Shown: piece by piece, positions 24,413 through 35,119 of the stretch
How the letters are laid out: each line of letters begins with the position of its first letter
How positions within the stretch are numbered: the stretch's first letter is position 1
Assembly: GCA_963513935.1 (NCBI GenBank)
Contig: OY740772.1
Span: 99,529,340-99,593,339 of the forward strand
Length of the DNA stretch: 64,000 bases
Source: Aphrophora alni
Taxonomy: Eukaryota > Arthropoda > Insecta > Hemiptera > Aphrophoridae
Direction of reading: 5' to 3'
Made by a program: the position numbers and the translations under genes
The notes under the pieces: model-generated
What the model was told of the DNA's origin: nothing
The model's database searches: none
What the model saw: only the letters and a program-made list of their open reading frames with translations

Positions 24413-25535
24413 TTTGGGTAAGTTTGTTTAAAACAGTTTTTACCCAGGTTTTCTGAACCTCGTAGGCCTATATCACTATATATTTTCTTGACGTCAGCTA
24501 GGCTCTAACGGGTATCTTAAAAGTGTATATATTAAATAAGTCACCTCTCGCTTTGCTTGTCAAAGTCTCGGGGCTCGAAGGTGTACATAACTCGATGTCG
24601 GTAACGCGGCCCTACCGGAGCTCGTAATCTTTTATGTTTCTACTTTAATTTCCGTAACCACGATTGTACAGACGACAACAACGACAGATAGACGGGATGT
24701 TGAAAACCTGTAATTGTAGATATGCCTCTTAGATTATTATATTATCAGTAGATTATTAGTTCGTAGAAACCAATCCGTTATTTAATCCCGATGGGTTTTC
24801 CTAAAACAAAACTTTTTAAATCGTTTACTAGCTTACACTTTAATACGAAAATGTTAGATTCATGCCATTTCAACAAAATCTTTATTATTCTACATTTGAC
24901 ATGTGGAAACACTTGTGTAAATTACCACTTAGCGTAATCTAATCTAAGAATGTATATTACTTAGTATACCAAGTACAGGGGGTAAGTTTGGTATTCGTCA
25001 AAATGTTTACCTCCGTTTTCAATGATTTTCGCTTCAGGCTGGTTGTGATTTTATCCCTCAGTCCGTTGTCCTCTGTAAGCACGATAGCTCCCACAAAAAT
25101 TAAAGATAAGAATATGAAATTTATTACGTTGGACTCTAGTGTGCTCATAAAGAACCTTATTAAAATTCAAAAAACCCTACTTCAAAATAACTACCATTTT
25201 ATATCTCATGTGTTATTCAATTTATAACATACTAAAAGTAAATAAAAATTTGCACATTTCAATTCTGCATGCAATGGTACCAACACCACCACTTCTACAA
25301 TGACAAATAGCAAAGTTATTGTCAAAATTGAATTTCAAACTACAACGTCCCAAGTAATGTGATATTTGTAGACTATTGTACGAGACTGTGCCACGAGCGA
25401 AGCGAATGGAAACCATTTTAATATAAACACAAATGTAAAGGGCCTAGTCGACGTCAAGAAAGTAGTGATATACACAATTACGAGGTTCAGAAAACTGTGT
25501 AACAACTGTTTTAAACAAACTTACCCTATTTGGTG
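24413..25535. mobile_element. Family A element with long terminal inverted repeats, copy 3
   Basis: The left end (24415-24505, GTAAGTTTGTTTAAAACAG...) pairs with the right end (about 25440-25533, ...CTGTTTTAAACAAACTTAC) over about 90 bp. The pairing includes TTTTCTGAACCTCGTA and TCTTGACGTC. Between them, 24957-25400 is the family A core in reverse orientation (AATTCTGCATG, TATTCAATTTATAACA and AAATTTATTACGTTGGA-like blocks). This copy suggests that family A is a non-autonomous DNA element of about 1.1 kb. Short open frames in it (24957-25416) are not genes. Confidence 0.7.
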
Positions 25536-25539
25536 ATCA

Positions 25540-26470
25540 CTTGATCTATCAAACAATTTAACGTTCTCTACAATGTCCGATAAACCAGCTTTCAGCCATT
25601 GGAATTAAGTCGGGCTGGGTAAGCACCATGATGACGCCCATTGATTTGTTTTATTGTAAATAGAAGCTACGGTACAGATTAAAGTGACCATAATATCAAA
25701 CAGTTGAATTTGAGTTTTTTGCTGCCCCTAGAAGTACAGATTTTTTTTAAAGTCAACGTGATTGTACAATCCAATAATGTTTTCTTTTAGCTAAATTGCT
25801 TTCTCGTAAACGAAATGAGTAGATTCACCCACATTGCGACCATTTTTTCTAGATATAATTACAACTATACTAAAATTGTTTGTTTAATAGTATTGAATAT
25901 GGCTTAAAATTTAAATCACTACAAAACAGCATTCATTTTCTTTTTCAAAACCTAAGTTAAAATTTAACTTAATAAAATTGTGATTCAGTACCTTTTTAAT
26001 GTCAAAGTTATCAACTTCATTGTAGTTTGGACACCTTCCGAATCCTAGTCTTTGTGATTGCACGAAATAAAAACAAAAACCTAACAGCACACAACAGATC
26101 AGTAAATTATTCGTTAGACACATGATTAGTAAACAAGATCTCTCAACATACTGAGGGACAGATCACAGCTCCCACTCAACGGCCTCCTAACTCTCTCCTC
26201 GCTCCACCTCCACTGAACCTGTCCTCACGCCATTCAATATTGTTAACGTTAACAATATCCTACCAATTAAAAACTACTTTAAATAGCTCCCAGAACCGAA
26301 ACTCTAATAGTTGGTTTTTTAGAAAATGATTGTAAAAACCCAAAAAATGTAGTCAGAAAACACAATTAGAAAAGATTAATTTCTAGTTAAATGAATAAAA
26401 CCAACACAAAACAAATAGGAACTTTTATTATTTTAACATCCTTATATTTAATACAGCTCACAATAACAAA
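25540..26470. other. No recognisable gene
   Basis: The 25550-25650 interval is related to 18060-18185. A minus-strand open frame (25911-26123) has a hydrophobic start followed by charged residues. It has no supporting homology and sits in AT-rich repeat-like DNA. The 26165-26230 patch is GC-rich. Confidence 0.45.
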
Positions 26471-26479
26471 GACTTTAGA

Positions 26480-26830
26480 TACATATTATCGAATTCAAAA
26501 ATGTTTTGTTTTTAGTCTATTCTTAGGTGTTGCTGATTATAGACAATTACCAAGAAATTTTTATACGATTTACACTATTGACCGAAGGTACCCGAGAATT
26601 TACTAAATATTGTGTTTGTTTTTTCATTAAGAAATTTTTAGTTTCTTGTCGATAGCGTAGGCTATCTTTTGAGCTACAGAAAGAATTGAGTAGAGGCATT
26701 TTGTTTTTCGTTAAAAGAGGGAAAATGTTGCTTTTCAAGATAACATATGCCATTTTGAAAATGTAAAAATAAAGTCTTGGTTTTCTGATATACTCGTAAA
26801 AAGTTACTTATATATATACTTTGTCAAGTT
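26480..26830 (+). repeat. Dispersed repeat related to the 13440-14140 element
   Basis: TTTTGTTTTTAGTCTATT, ATAGACAATTACCAAGAAAT and GTTAAAAGAGGGAAAATGTT match blocks at 13835-13880 and 13960-13980 in the same order. The copy is diverged and lacks the other half of the palindrome. Confidence 0.6.
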
Positions 26831-27262
26831 CAGGTTGGCGGGTGGACCAGGGAATATCTGAGGCCACCCCTATAATCCCTCGCCGCGTCCACCTGAGCTG
26901 TCTGCTGCCTAGGCGATGATTCACCTACTGGCTGTGTTATACAAAGGTACACTTTCTTAACAGAATAATAATTTGTCATGTTTAAAAGTATATTTTGAAA
27001 TCTAATAAAAAAGTCATGAAAAATGATACCAAACTCGACGTAGGTATTAGAACATTTAATACGAACTTTATTAAGAATTGTTTACATTGTGACTGCGACT
27101 TTTTATTTAGACAATTTAGAAGGTAAGTTTTAAGCTGTTTTTTTATAAATATGAATACCAAGTACTCAATATCTTATCTACTATAAGATATAATGTCTTT
27201 TTTTTAAACACAAAATGGTCGACAGTCAGGAAAGGAAGCACTTCCAGAGCTATATTTATATG

Positions 27263-27535
27263 CATGGGCGTCATCACCAGTTCATTATTGGGGGGGGGGG
27301 ACATATGCCGGGGGTCTGTGGGTATGGAAATTTTTTAAAATTAAACTTCTCAAAACATTGTTTTTATGCATTTATTTATGCGTTTGTAACAGAAATGTAA
27401 TGTTAAAAACCCTAGTAAAGACAAAGCCCGATGTTTACCTTTTAAGGTTTTAAGTAAATCATTCGTTTTTAGCAAAAATATTTTTACATCTCAAATATTG
27501 GGGGGGACGCGTCCCCCCCGGCGATGACGCCCATG
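27263..27535. mobile_element. hAT-like MITE, 273 bp
   Basis: The termini are CATGGGCGTCATCACC (left) and its near-perfect inverse GGCGATGACGCCCATG (right). The flanks are a perfect 8-bp direct repeat TTTATATG (27255-27262 and 27536-27543). CA(G/T)GGGCGT-type ends with 8-bp duplications are characteristic of hAT transposons. Internal G-runs lie next to both ends (27290-27300 and 27500-27508). There is no coding capacity; the short open frame across 27215-27400 is incidental. Confidence 0.85.
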
Positions 27536-27889
27536 TTTATATGAAAGTTTTAGCTATAGAATCATTTCCCGAGAGAATGCCGTGTCCTATTTCTGAATCA
27601 CCCTGTATTCAGACAACAACAAATAGATTTTTATAATAAGTTGACATATTACAAATCTTTAAAAACAAAAATCTCCGGCTGGAACTAAAATATATTAAAA
27701 ATAATTTGACAATTTAAATTTACAGTCAGGCCATTTATATACATAAACAAAATAATAAATTAATTATAACAATAAGGCATTGCATACAACATAAAAATAA
27801 CAGGTTGGGCATAAAATATAGTATATTTAAACATTTCCATTCTCAAAAATTAACAATTCCAAAATAAATAAATAATAAAACAGCTTTTA

Positions 27890-28095
27890 CAGTAAGAATC
27901 TCTCATGTATTCAGATAAATAATAAAAGAATTATTCAATACCTTTGCAAGGCTCCAAATTTCCCATGGAAGACTGTCATGGAATTTATCCCCAGTAAAAT
28001 TGACACCTCTCTGAATGCTTAGGTGCATTTATTCAGTCTAAAGTTTTTCCTACTATGAACATTGTATGAATGAAAACTATCGATAAACTCTGGAT
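27890..28095 (-). pseudogene. LINE reverse-transcriptase C-terminal remnant
   Basis: On the minus strand a frame read around 28080-27900 gives fragments resembling YNVHSRKNFRLNK followed by a GINSM...FHGKFGALQ segment. This is similar in pattern to the last residues of CR1/RTE-type polymerase proteins (YNTRxxxxLxxP...GxxLWNxLP). At least one stop interrupts it. The assignment rests on pattern memory only and is tentative. Confidence 0.3.
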
Positions 28096-28279
28096 TACTG
28101 ACTGTCTTGTCTGAAAAAAAAGAAGAAAATAAAGACATTTACCTACTAATTACAAGCTATTTGGTTTCAAGGAAATTGCTTTTAACATTAATTTAGAGTT
28201 ATTTATATAGCGTTTTTACTTTCACTGTTGGTAGGCCTCTACTAGTGACCCAATTCATTAGAAGTTTCCCCCTCCCCCC

Positions 28280-28475
28280 TAGTTGTTTAAAACCTCTCGG
28301 TTATCATCCATTTATACAAAAAGGAAGAAAAAACGTAAAAGTAAGATCTCTAGCCCTCGACTAGTCTAATATCCTCACGGTTGGGGAAGGGAACAAGAGA
28401 GATCTAATGGGAAGTATGAAATAAAGGGATCTAATCCAAGACTACATGAAGATAGGTGTAGATACCGCTAGGTAT
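28280..28475 (+). repeat. Family B copy, left part, split by element iii
   Basis: GTTTAAAACCTCTCGGTTAT, ATCCATTTATACAAAAAGG, CCTCGACTAGTCTAATATCC, GGGAACAAGAG and AATGGGAAGTATGAAATAAA follow the family order. The family tail (GGTACTCACTATAAGTAAG, CCCCTGAGGG) resumes only at 29075-29130. The copy was therefore interrupted by the MITE at 28482-29068. Confidence 0.8.
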
Positions 28476-28481
28476 CTCAGC

Positions 28482-29068
28482 GGTCGTAGAACGATTGGCA
28501 CACAATTTTAGCCGATTTGGAATAGCACGACTGGCATAATCATTAGAGGGGATGAGGAAGGGTCAACCTGTAAGGTTCAGAAAGGCACGTTAAGCACAAC
28601 CGCCCGGCCAGGTAGTAGCAGCCAGGTAACCAAAATGCGGGGAAATGGGAATTGTTTTGTCTAACCTAACCAAGCAATTTTTAAGGTTTGGTATACAATC
28701 TATTTTTTAAATTTAATACGTACTGAAATGCATGTTACAGTATTAAACGTGTTTATAATCATATTCCTTTATTTACGGACAAAGCCACTTTTAAAAAATA
28801 ATATACAAATAAAATATACAATAAAAATTAATTCTAAGTAAATTTGAAAATACGTGATATTTCGGGCAAATGACTATCGTGCAGAGTTGAAGGGAATTAT
28901 AAAATTCCCGTTTTCCCCCGTTCGATAGCTTCTACCTGGTCGAGCGGTTGTGCCAATCGTGCCTTTTCCAAACAGGCGAGTTGACCCTACTTATTCTGCT
29001 CTAATGATTATGTCAATACTGCCAAGGGCAGAAGGACCAAAAATGTGTGCCAATCGTCCCGTTCCCAA
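28482..29068. mobile_element. MITE-like element iii (subterminal CGATTGGCACAA array)
   Basis: This is a 587-bp element with terminal inverted repeats GGTCGTAGAACGATTGGC (left) and GGGAACGGGACGATTGGC (right, reversed). The repeats extend about 140 bp inward through CATAATCATTAGAG and CCAGGTAG. Counting termini of equal length leaves an 8-bp target duplication ATCTCAGC / AACTCAGC with one mismatch. The motif CGATTGGCACA recurs in both ends. It is inserted in a family B repeat. I find no transposase ORF. The 28950-29156 open frame is the right terminal repeat read through. Confidence 0.85.
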
Positions 29069-29074
29069 CTCAGC

Positions 29075-29130
29075 TACACCGGTACTCACTATAAGTAAGC
29101 CCCTGAGGGTCGTTAGATGTTTAAATTATC
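29075..29130 (+). repeat. Family B copy, right part after element iii
   Basis: TACACCGGTACTCACTATAA and GTAAGCCCCTGAGGG match family B tails at 43195-43235 and 61655-61690. Confidence 0.7.
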
Positions 29131-29361
29131 CAATTACTATTTGTAATTTACTCTAACTCACACGGAAGTTATATAAGGTTTTAGACGATAGGACAGGAAA
29201 CAAAATAGCGTAACTGTTAAGTAAATTATAATTTATTTCATATTTTTCAAAACCTATGAAACTTAAAGATTCGATTTAACATAAAGGAAACATTGAACCA
29301 GAAGTTGTTTATCTTCTTGCATGGTAAAATCTTCTTGAGTGACCTCTTTGAGTTTATTGTT

Positions 29362-29810
29362 TTTTTTCTTATTGTTTAAAAGGCGATAAATCTCTCTCGT
29401 CATCATCATCATTTTATAAAAAAAAAAAGGAAGATAATAACATAAAATAAAGACCTCTAACTCTCAAAACTCTAGGATTGGAAGAAAACAAGAGTTGGTC
29501 AAGGGAGAACTGATAGGAAAGATGAAAAAGAGGAATCTAAACCAAGATTACAAGGAAAAACTTTCGAGAGGAAAAGAGAGAGTACTGGCTTGGTAATCCT
29601 TTGGATCTACACCTTCTTTCATGTAGTTTTATGTCCCTATCCTTCATTTTCCTATCAAGTGTCTAGTGTCAAATGTCAATCTTCTTGTTCTTTTCCAACT
29701 CTTTTTAGCTTTTAGAATATTTCAGAGCTAGAGGTTTTTATATCATGTTCTTTTCTTTCTTTTTTTATAATAACCGAGAGGTTTTTTGTCTTTAAACTAC
29801 AAGAAAAATA
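29362..29810. mobile_element. Two family B copies in palindromic arrangement
   Basis: The left copy (29362-29590, +) begins TTAAAAGGCGATAAATCTC. The right copy (29600-29810, -) ends ACCGAGAGGTTTTTTGTC. The two are inverted relative to each other with almost no spacer, so the block could fold into a hairpin of about 200 bp. Confidence 0.7.
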
Positions 29811-30049
29811 AATGAAAAAAGGGTTAGATTAAGCTAGAGTGCCTCAAGAGTGTCACACTATGAGTGAGTCACCTAAGGTCTCAACGAGTACAAAAAGGAT
29901 TACAAATAAATATCATATTCATTTCTATTTACTGTTTTGAATTTGAGATTTTTTTCTATAATTTGATATAAGTTTCTGTAACTTGTATATAGCTATCAAT
30001 ATGAATTAGAATAAAATACTCGAATCCTTTAAGCTTTCATCGAATTAGC

Positions 30050-30300
30050 CCATAAGTGGTAAGTTTGTTTTTCAAGCAAGACTATCAACATTCCAAGGTT
30101 TAAATACATCTATAGGTACAGTATAATATTTACTCTAACTCTGATTTCAATCACGATCACAAAGCAAGCTACCCATATTGCATATAATTTTTATAATTTA
30201 TTCAAGTATACAGTAGCTGTGTTATTATTTCCTGTTACTTCTTGGTTTATGAATGTTGTGTCATCTCTCATGCACTAGGCAGTAGTCACATTGGGTTTAC
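30050..30300 (+). repeat. Dispersed repeat family D copy
   Basis: This is the partner of 23885-24070 (see there). It carries the same TGTTACTTC and TAGTCACATTG blocks. Confidence 0.5.
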
Positions 30301-30309
30301 ACATACAAA

Positions 30310-31545
30310 ATGTCTTATAATGTCCATCTACTGTTAACAGAAGCTAGAGGCGGCAAAGCTGGTGACAGCACAACACCAAAACTATAAATTTCACAAGTAT
30401 TTAATTAATTTTGCCCCCCCCCCCCTATTTCTTGTCCACCAGTCGCCAAAACGTTGTTTGATATCACGTTCCAATACAACAGTCCTGCGGCGAGGACTGC
30501 TGCCTATCAAACGATACGCAATAAAAAATTTCTGTTGTATAAAATTGTGCTTCTGAAATGAGCCCAAAATTCAGAAATATCAGATATATCTTACAATCGA
30601 AAGATTTAGGAGAATTGGACAAGCAGAATTCACTGGTTGCTCTGAAGACACAAAAAACATGGCGAAAAATGTATTATCAAATTGCTTACATTTTGTCTTT
30701 TTGGATTTTTAATGAAATAATTGTATGAAAAGTTAATTAATTTTAAAATGAAATTTTTATGAGGTAAGTTTTTCTTTATGTGTACGCACGTATAAGAAAA
30801 TACAATTTTTGCTTATTTTCTACGTTTTCTTGCAGTAAATAAGATTAATTATTTAGTAAATAATAAACTTAAACAATGAACAGTAAGTAATGTAATAATT
30901 AATAAGCAAACATTTTTATTTTCTATTGTTTTTCACTGTATTTATACATCTGTTTTTTTTTTTTTTTTTTTTCAACAATTTATATATGTTTAATTTGGTC
31001 TTAATTTTTTACTTTTTAGGGAGGCTTTTTATCAATTTACGTGGAAAATTTATATGTAAATGTAGAATTTTTTTATTTAAACAATACACACATTTCTCTA
31101 AAACTAATTATAAAAGGAGAATAAATTAAAAGCCTATAAAAATGAAAATGGTTTTAAAACTTAAATTGAATGAACTCAGTTAGAATTAAAATTTTATTTA
31201 TTTGTATTTATGTTCATAAATTATTTGTTGATAGCGATCATATTGGCATTGCAACTGTAAATCACATGTGGAGATTGTCGGCACTAGTCCTGAAACTATT
31301 TAATAAGCTACAGAAAATGAAAAAAGTTGTTTACTATATATTCGAAACAAAAAACAATTTTTGAAATACCTTCAGCTTCAGAGATCAAGCCTATTAGATT
31401 ACATCCATATTTGTATTTCTGTACCATATAACACCTTAGAGGACAAACCTTGAATATTTTGAAGATGGAAAGAGGGTTGACTCAAAATGAATTTAAGGAT
31501 GTTGATGCTCCAAGCTGTGTAGTGAACTACAAACTCTTTCAAGTA
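30310..31545. other. No recognisable gene; C-run and T-run
   Basis: The stretch contains a C-run (about 30413-30425) and a T-run (about 30953-30972). Open frames at 30362-30556, 30926-31129 and 31170-31364 have AT-driven composition and no recognisable domain. Confidence 0.45.
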
Positions 31546-31551
31546 GAGTTC

Positions 31552-31755
31552 CTATGAAATAAAGAGCAAAGGCTTCATTTGTAAATCCAAGATGCAAGAA
31601 AGCATACATAATTTTTTTTTTATCACTCTAATGATTTTCCTGACGAGTAGCTCCTGGAGAGAGAGCTTTTCTAAGCCTAAGTTGATCAAGACATACCTCA
31701 GGTCGTTTGTGACACAAGGACTGGTGGGGCTGTCAACTGTAAGAGGAATTAACAC
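31552..31755 (-). other. Unrecognised open frame, possible exon
   Basis: The minus strand has CCTCTTACAG (a plausible splice acceptor) just before TTGACAGCCCCACCAGTCC. A 60-odd codon frame follows with a mixed-composition start (VDSPTSPCVTNDL) and then a GAGGTATGTC sequence that could be a donor. I do not recognise the peptide. It may equally be chance. No neighbouring exon could be linked to it. Confidence 0.2.
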
Positions 31756-31799
31756 ATCAACCTTAATGAACTAGTTTCAGCGTTTACGAAGCTTAAAGC

Positions 31800-32800
31800 T
31801 ATAAAAAAGAAAATATAATCTTTAGTCTCTTATAATATTGTATTAAGCTATGCAATATAGCCTACTTATTTATAATTTATTGTCAACGAATAAATATTAA
31901 GTATTGATTTAATCGTGCTTTTTATTTTAACTTTTGAAAATATGTGGGCGACTTGGATTTCAAATTCGTAAAAAAAGTGTATACATTATACAAAAAAAAA
32001 GTCAAAAGGTCCATTAGTATAAATTTAACTATTGTATAGGTATAAATAAATGTCAAACATTGTGTGGAAGGGGGTGCTTAACAATATCTCCCCTAGGGCC
32101 TGGCCTAGGGTATCAAGTTACCTTGGACTGGTTCTGACCTGGTTCTGACAGACACATTATAGGCCTACTTTATATCTTAATATAAAAGAATATACATATT
32201 CAGTTAAATAAAATAATCTTTTACATTCTATCATTGTATTTATTTTAGCTAAGTAAAATATACAAATACAGTATTAAATATTCATAAAGTTGCTTGGAAA
32301 AAGATATTTTGTTTTTAAAGTTGTTTACATGTAATAATAAAAAAAGGAGCCAAAGTTCAAGGCTACTTGTTGATAAATAATGATCTTTTAAACCTAAACA
32401 CTGCTGCAGTTTCAAGATTACTTTAATGTTATCTTGTTTTTATTATCGAGGGCGTAGTTATATTTAATTCATTTGATGTTTTGAACTTCATTGTGTTTAA
32501 AATTATAAATTCAATATATATGGATACATACAAACATCGGAAACACTCACTCTGGGTTATGGTAAATAGCTGCAAAGCAAAATTTCATATTGTCATTAAA
32601 AAACTACAAGACATTATCTATTATTAAAATCATCAAATTCATGTCGTGAAAAAACTGAACGAGCGAAAAAAAAATCCATTTCATTTCAACCTTGGAAAAC
32701 CACAAATTATATGACTGTTAGGAATTAGGGATAAATTTAGTTAGGAATATTAGTCCAAGTTATTTTTAGAAGCGAGAGTTACAAAATTATTGGGACACCT
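31800..32800. other. No recognisable gene
   Basis: AT-rich sequence without a usable open frame or recognisable repeat. Confidence 0.5.
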
Positions 32801-32814
32801 GAAAAAATTATGAA

Positions 32815-33078
32815 ATTGCTTACTTTGCAAGTAGGCTACAATGGACGCTATTAAGACGACAGTTGTACATAATCGCTAAGCTGAGAGAGAACATGGTGAA
32901 TTGGTCTAGTGGACAACTGCTGGAGGTTTTGAAGATAGCCAAGACGTACTTGTCAGAGTTTCCAAGGGTATCTGACCTTCATACAGGAATCTGCGAGAGT
33001 TACAAGAAGGGTGAACAATCTTTATGTGTAAAAGAACTGGAAATTATTCAGAGTCAGTTTATTAAATTAATAATATAG
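32815..33078 (+). CDS. Unrecognised candidate terminal exon
   Basis: The frame is open from 32815 to a TAG at 33076-33078, about 87 codons. A possible acceptor lies at TTGCTTACTTTGCAAG (32817-32832). The peptide has balanced, amphipathic composition unlike the surrounding AT-driven frames, with segments such as LRENMVNWSSGQLLEVLKIA and SDLHTGICESYKKGEQ. It looks mostly alpha-helical. I do not recognise a family. Exons upstream on this strand could not be identified. It may be the last exon of an otherwise unseen gene, a piece of a retroposed gene, or chance. Polyadenylation signals are not decisive in such AT-rich DNA. Confidence 0.3.
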   Translation: MAYFASRLQWTLLRRQLYIIAKLRENMVNWSSGQLLEVLKIAKTYLSEFPRVSDLHTGICESYKKGEQSLCVKELEIIQSQFIKLII

Positions 33079-33165
33079 ATTCAGGTATATCAGTCACAAT
33101 AGTTAGTCATAGTGAATTCTTAGTGGTAATAACATTAAGATGTTTGTATTAGTATATGATGAAGC

Positions 33166-33168
<3 letters not shown>

Positions 33169-33239
<71 letters not shown>

Positions 33240-33264
33240 AGAGAGAGAGGGAGAGAGAGAGAGA
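33169..33264. repeat. (GA)n microsatellite with G-run
   Basis: The GA dinucleotide repeat is interrupted by a nine-G run near 33231-33239. Confidence 0.97.
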
Positions 33265-33400
33265 ATTGAATTGAAATGCCTTTATTTAGGGGCGAGGTTA
33301 GGACTGTATAGTCCTCTCTACCACCTAACCCCATACAACATAACAACATATTATATAAAAATATAAAATATAACTTGATAATAACAAAAATTTAAATCAA
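33265..33400 (-). repeat. Possible LINE 3'-end fragment
   Basis: TGCCTTTATTTAGGGGCGAG followed by TTAGGACTGTATAGTCCTC, ending in an AT-rich tail. This resembles the reversed 3' end of insect non-LTR elements. It sits between two GA tracts. The identification is tentative. Confidence 0.3.
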
Positions 33401-33436
33401 TTAAAAATAACTAAGATAATATAAAAAATTAACAAA

Positions 33437-33802
<366 letters not shown>

Positions 33803-33829
33803 CAGGTTATGATAAATAATATAGAAGCA

Positions 33830-33861
33830 CAAGCGACCCGCGTACCCGTGTTACCACGGGT
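33830..33861 (-). mobile_element. Helitron-type 3' terminus
   Basis: On the minus strand the hairpin ACCCGTG-GTAA-CACGGGT (33844-33861) is followed by ACGCGGGTCG and CTTG at 33833-33830. Helitrons end in a short GC hairpin about ten bases before CTRR. Here the expected CTAG would be CTTG. The helicase remnant just upstream in the same orientation (34083-34660) supports the call. Confidence 0.6.
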
Positions 33862-34082
33862 AAAAAATTAAAAAAAGTTCATTAATCTTAAGGCGAAATT
33901 GATTTATAAAAATGTTCAAATTTGATCATCTGTCATTTCAAGTGATCGATTACAATGAGTCTAAAACTCATTTTACTTTGTTTTTGTTCAGTAGTTCAAA
34001 CTAATTAATACATATAGGTTCATATTTATAAATGTATTTATCAATACTCATAATACTTCTCTAAAAACGACGTTCCGTGTGA

Positions 34083-34660
34083 TTATTTCAACATCAGCAA
34101 TAATTGACTGTCAATTGAATGAACAAAGATTTTCACTCCTGAAAACGAACGACATCGACTGAGTGCAACATAAAGCTGACCATGGGAGAAGACAGGGCGT
34201 GGCAAAAATAGTGTGATGCGTGACAAAGATTGACCTTGTGTTTTGTTGATGGTCAAGGAAAAAGCAAAAATCAGTGGAAACTGAGTACGTGAGAAACTTA
34301 TTAGGATAGAACAGTCTGAGGGAGAAAGTTTTATTCTTGGAATAAGAACTCGTTCACCTGCTGAAGCTCCAGTTAAAATCGTACAATCAATAAGGTTCAG
34401 ACGCATGATCTCAACTCTCAAACGCGTTTCATTAATAAGTCCACGACTCACATCCAAATTTCGAATCAACATAACCAAAGCACCTTGCAAGCACCAATTT
34501 ATATCTTGGAAGACCACTAATTTGAAGTGTATTTAAGAACTCTGTTGGATACTTAAGTTGTTCTGTAACGTCACTGATTTCCTTGTCAAAACTAAGGTAC
34601 ACTTTTTCTTCTTCAGGAAATAGTTTCATGACGTCGTTATTGATAAGATCACAGTCTTAA
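34083..34660 (-). pseudogene. Helitron PIF1-like helicase, C-terminal remnant (frameshifted)
   Basis: In autonomous Helitrons the RepHel protein nicks and unwinds DNA for rolling-circle transposition. This piece is its last 190 or so residues. The upstream part (about 34660-34495) reads NNDVMKLFPEEEKVYLSFDK ... LNTLQISGLPRYKL. The reading frame then shifts near 34495-34510 and continues as GALVMLIRNLDVSRGLINE ... SLTINKTQGQSLSRI ... HGQLYVALSR ..., ending at 34083. The TINKTQGQSL and GQLYVALSR segments are superfamily 1B helicase motifs. The Rep nuclease and the N-terminal helicase motifs are absent, so the element is dead. It lies about 220 bp from the Helitron 3' hairpin, at the expected side. 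Confidence 0.85.
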
Positions 34661-34919
34661 AACCTCTACTATAAGATGTAAAGGCATAAAACAATATGTA
34701 AACAATCTCAAGACAACCCCGTAAAATAAGATCTTGCACAAAACAAAAAAAGAAATATAACGTAAAATTAAGTAAAACTTGCTAAAATTTACAGTGTAAG
34801 GATAAAATAATCATCTTAAAATAGCTGAGTTTAAACACAACTTAAATGTATTTAATTTCCAAAAGCTGATACATTTGTTTTTTATTTACAATTAATTATT
34901 TGTTTACTTTTTATATAAT

Positions 34920-35115
34920 GAAATAGTTTCAATATGGAGATTTCTGAAACTACAGGAACCTAAATCTCAGGAACCACTTGATTAGATACTTGAAACTTCG
35001 GTTTTAGCAGTTTCTCACTTAGTCTATGATTGTGCAAAATTTCAAGTTCCTAGCCTATACAGTTTTCGAGTTGAAAAATCAAACGGACAGACTTAGCGTT
35101 TTATTAATATGATTA
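34920..35115 (+). repeat. Transposon-tail-like sequence
   Basis: CTCAGGAACCACTTGATTAG, CAAAATTTCAAGTTCCTAGC, then AACGGACAGACTTAGCG and TTTATTAATATGATTAG. This pattern is common at the 3' ends of insect LINE or Helitron-related repeats. The family is not determined. Confidence 0.4.
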
Positions 35116-35119
35116 GACT

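Noticed and set aside
28491..28520. tRNA-like sequence in the CTCAGCGGTCGTAGAACG region
   Set aside because: No cloverleaf or A/B box pair can be formed; the segment is the end of MITE element iii.
28950..29156. Plus-strand open frame of 68 codons
   Set aside because: It coincides with the right terminal inverted repeat of MITE element iii and its flank.
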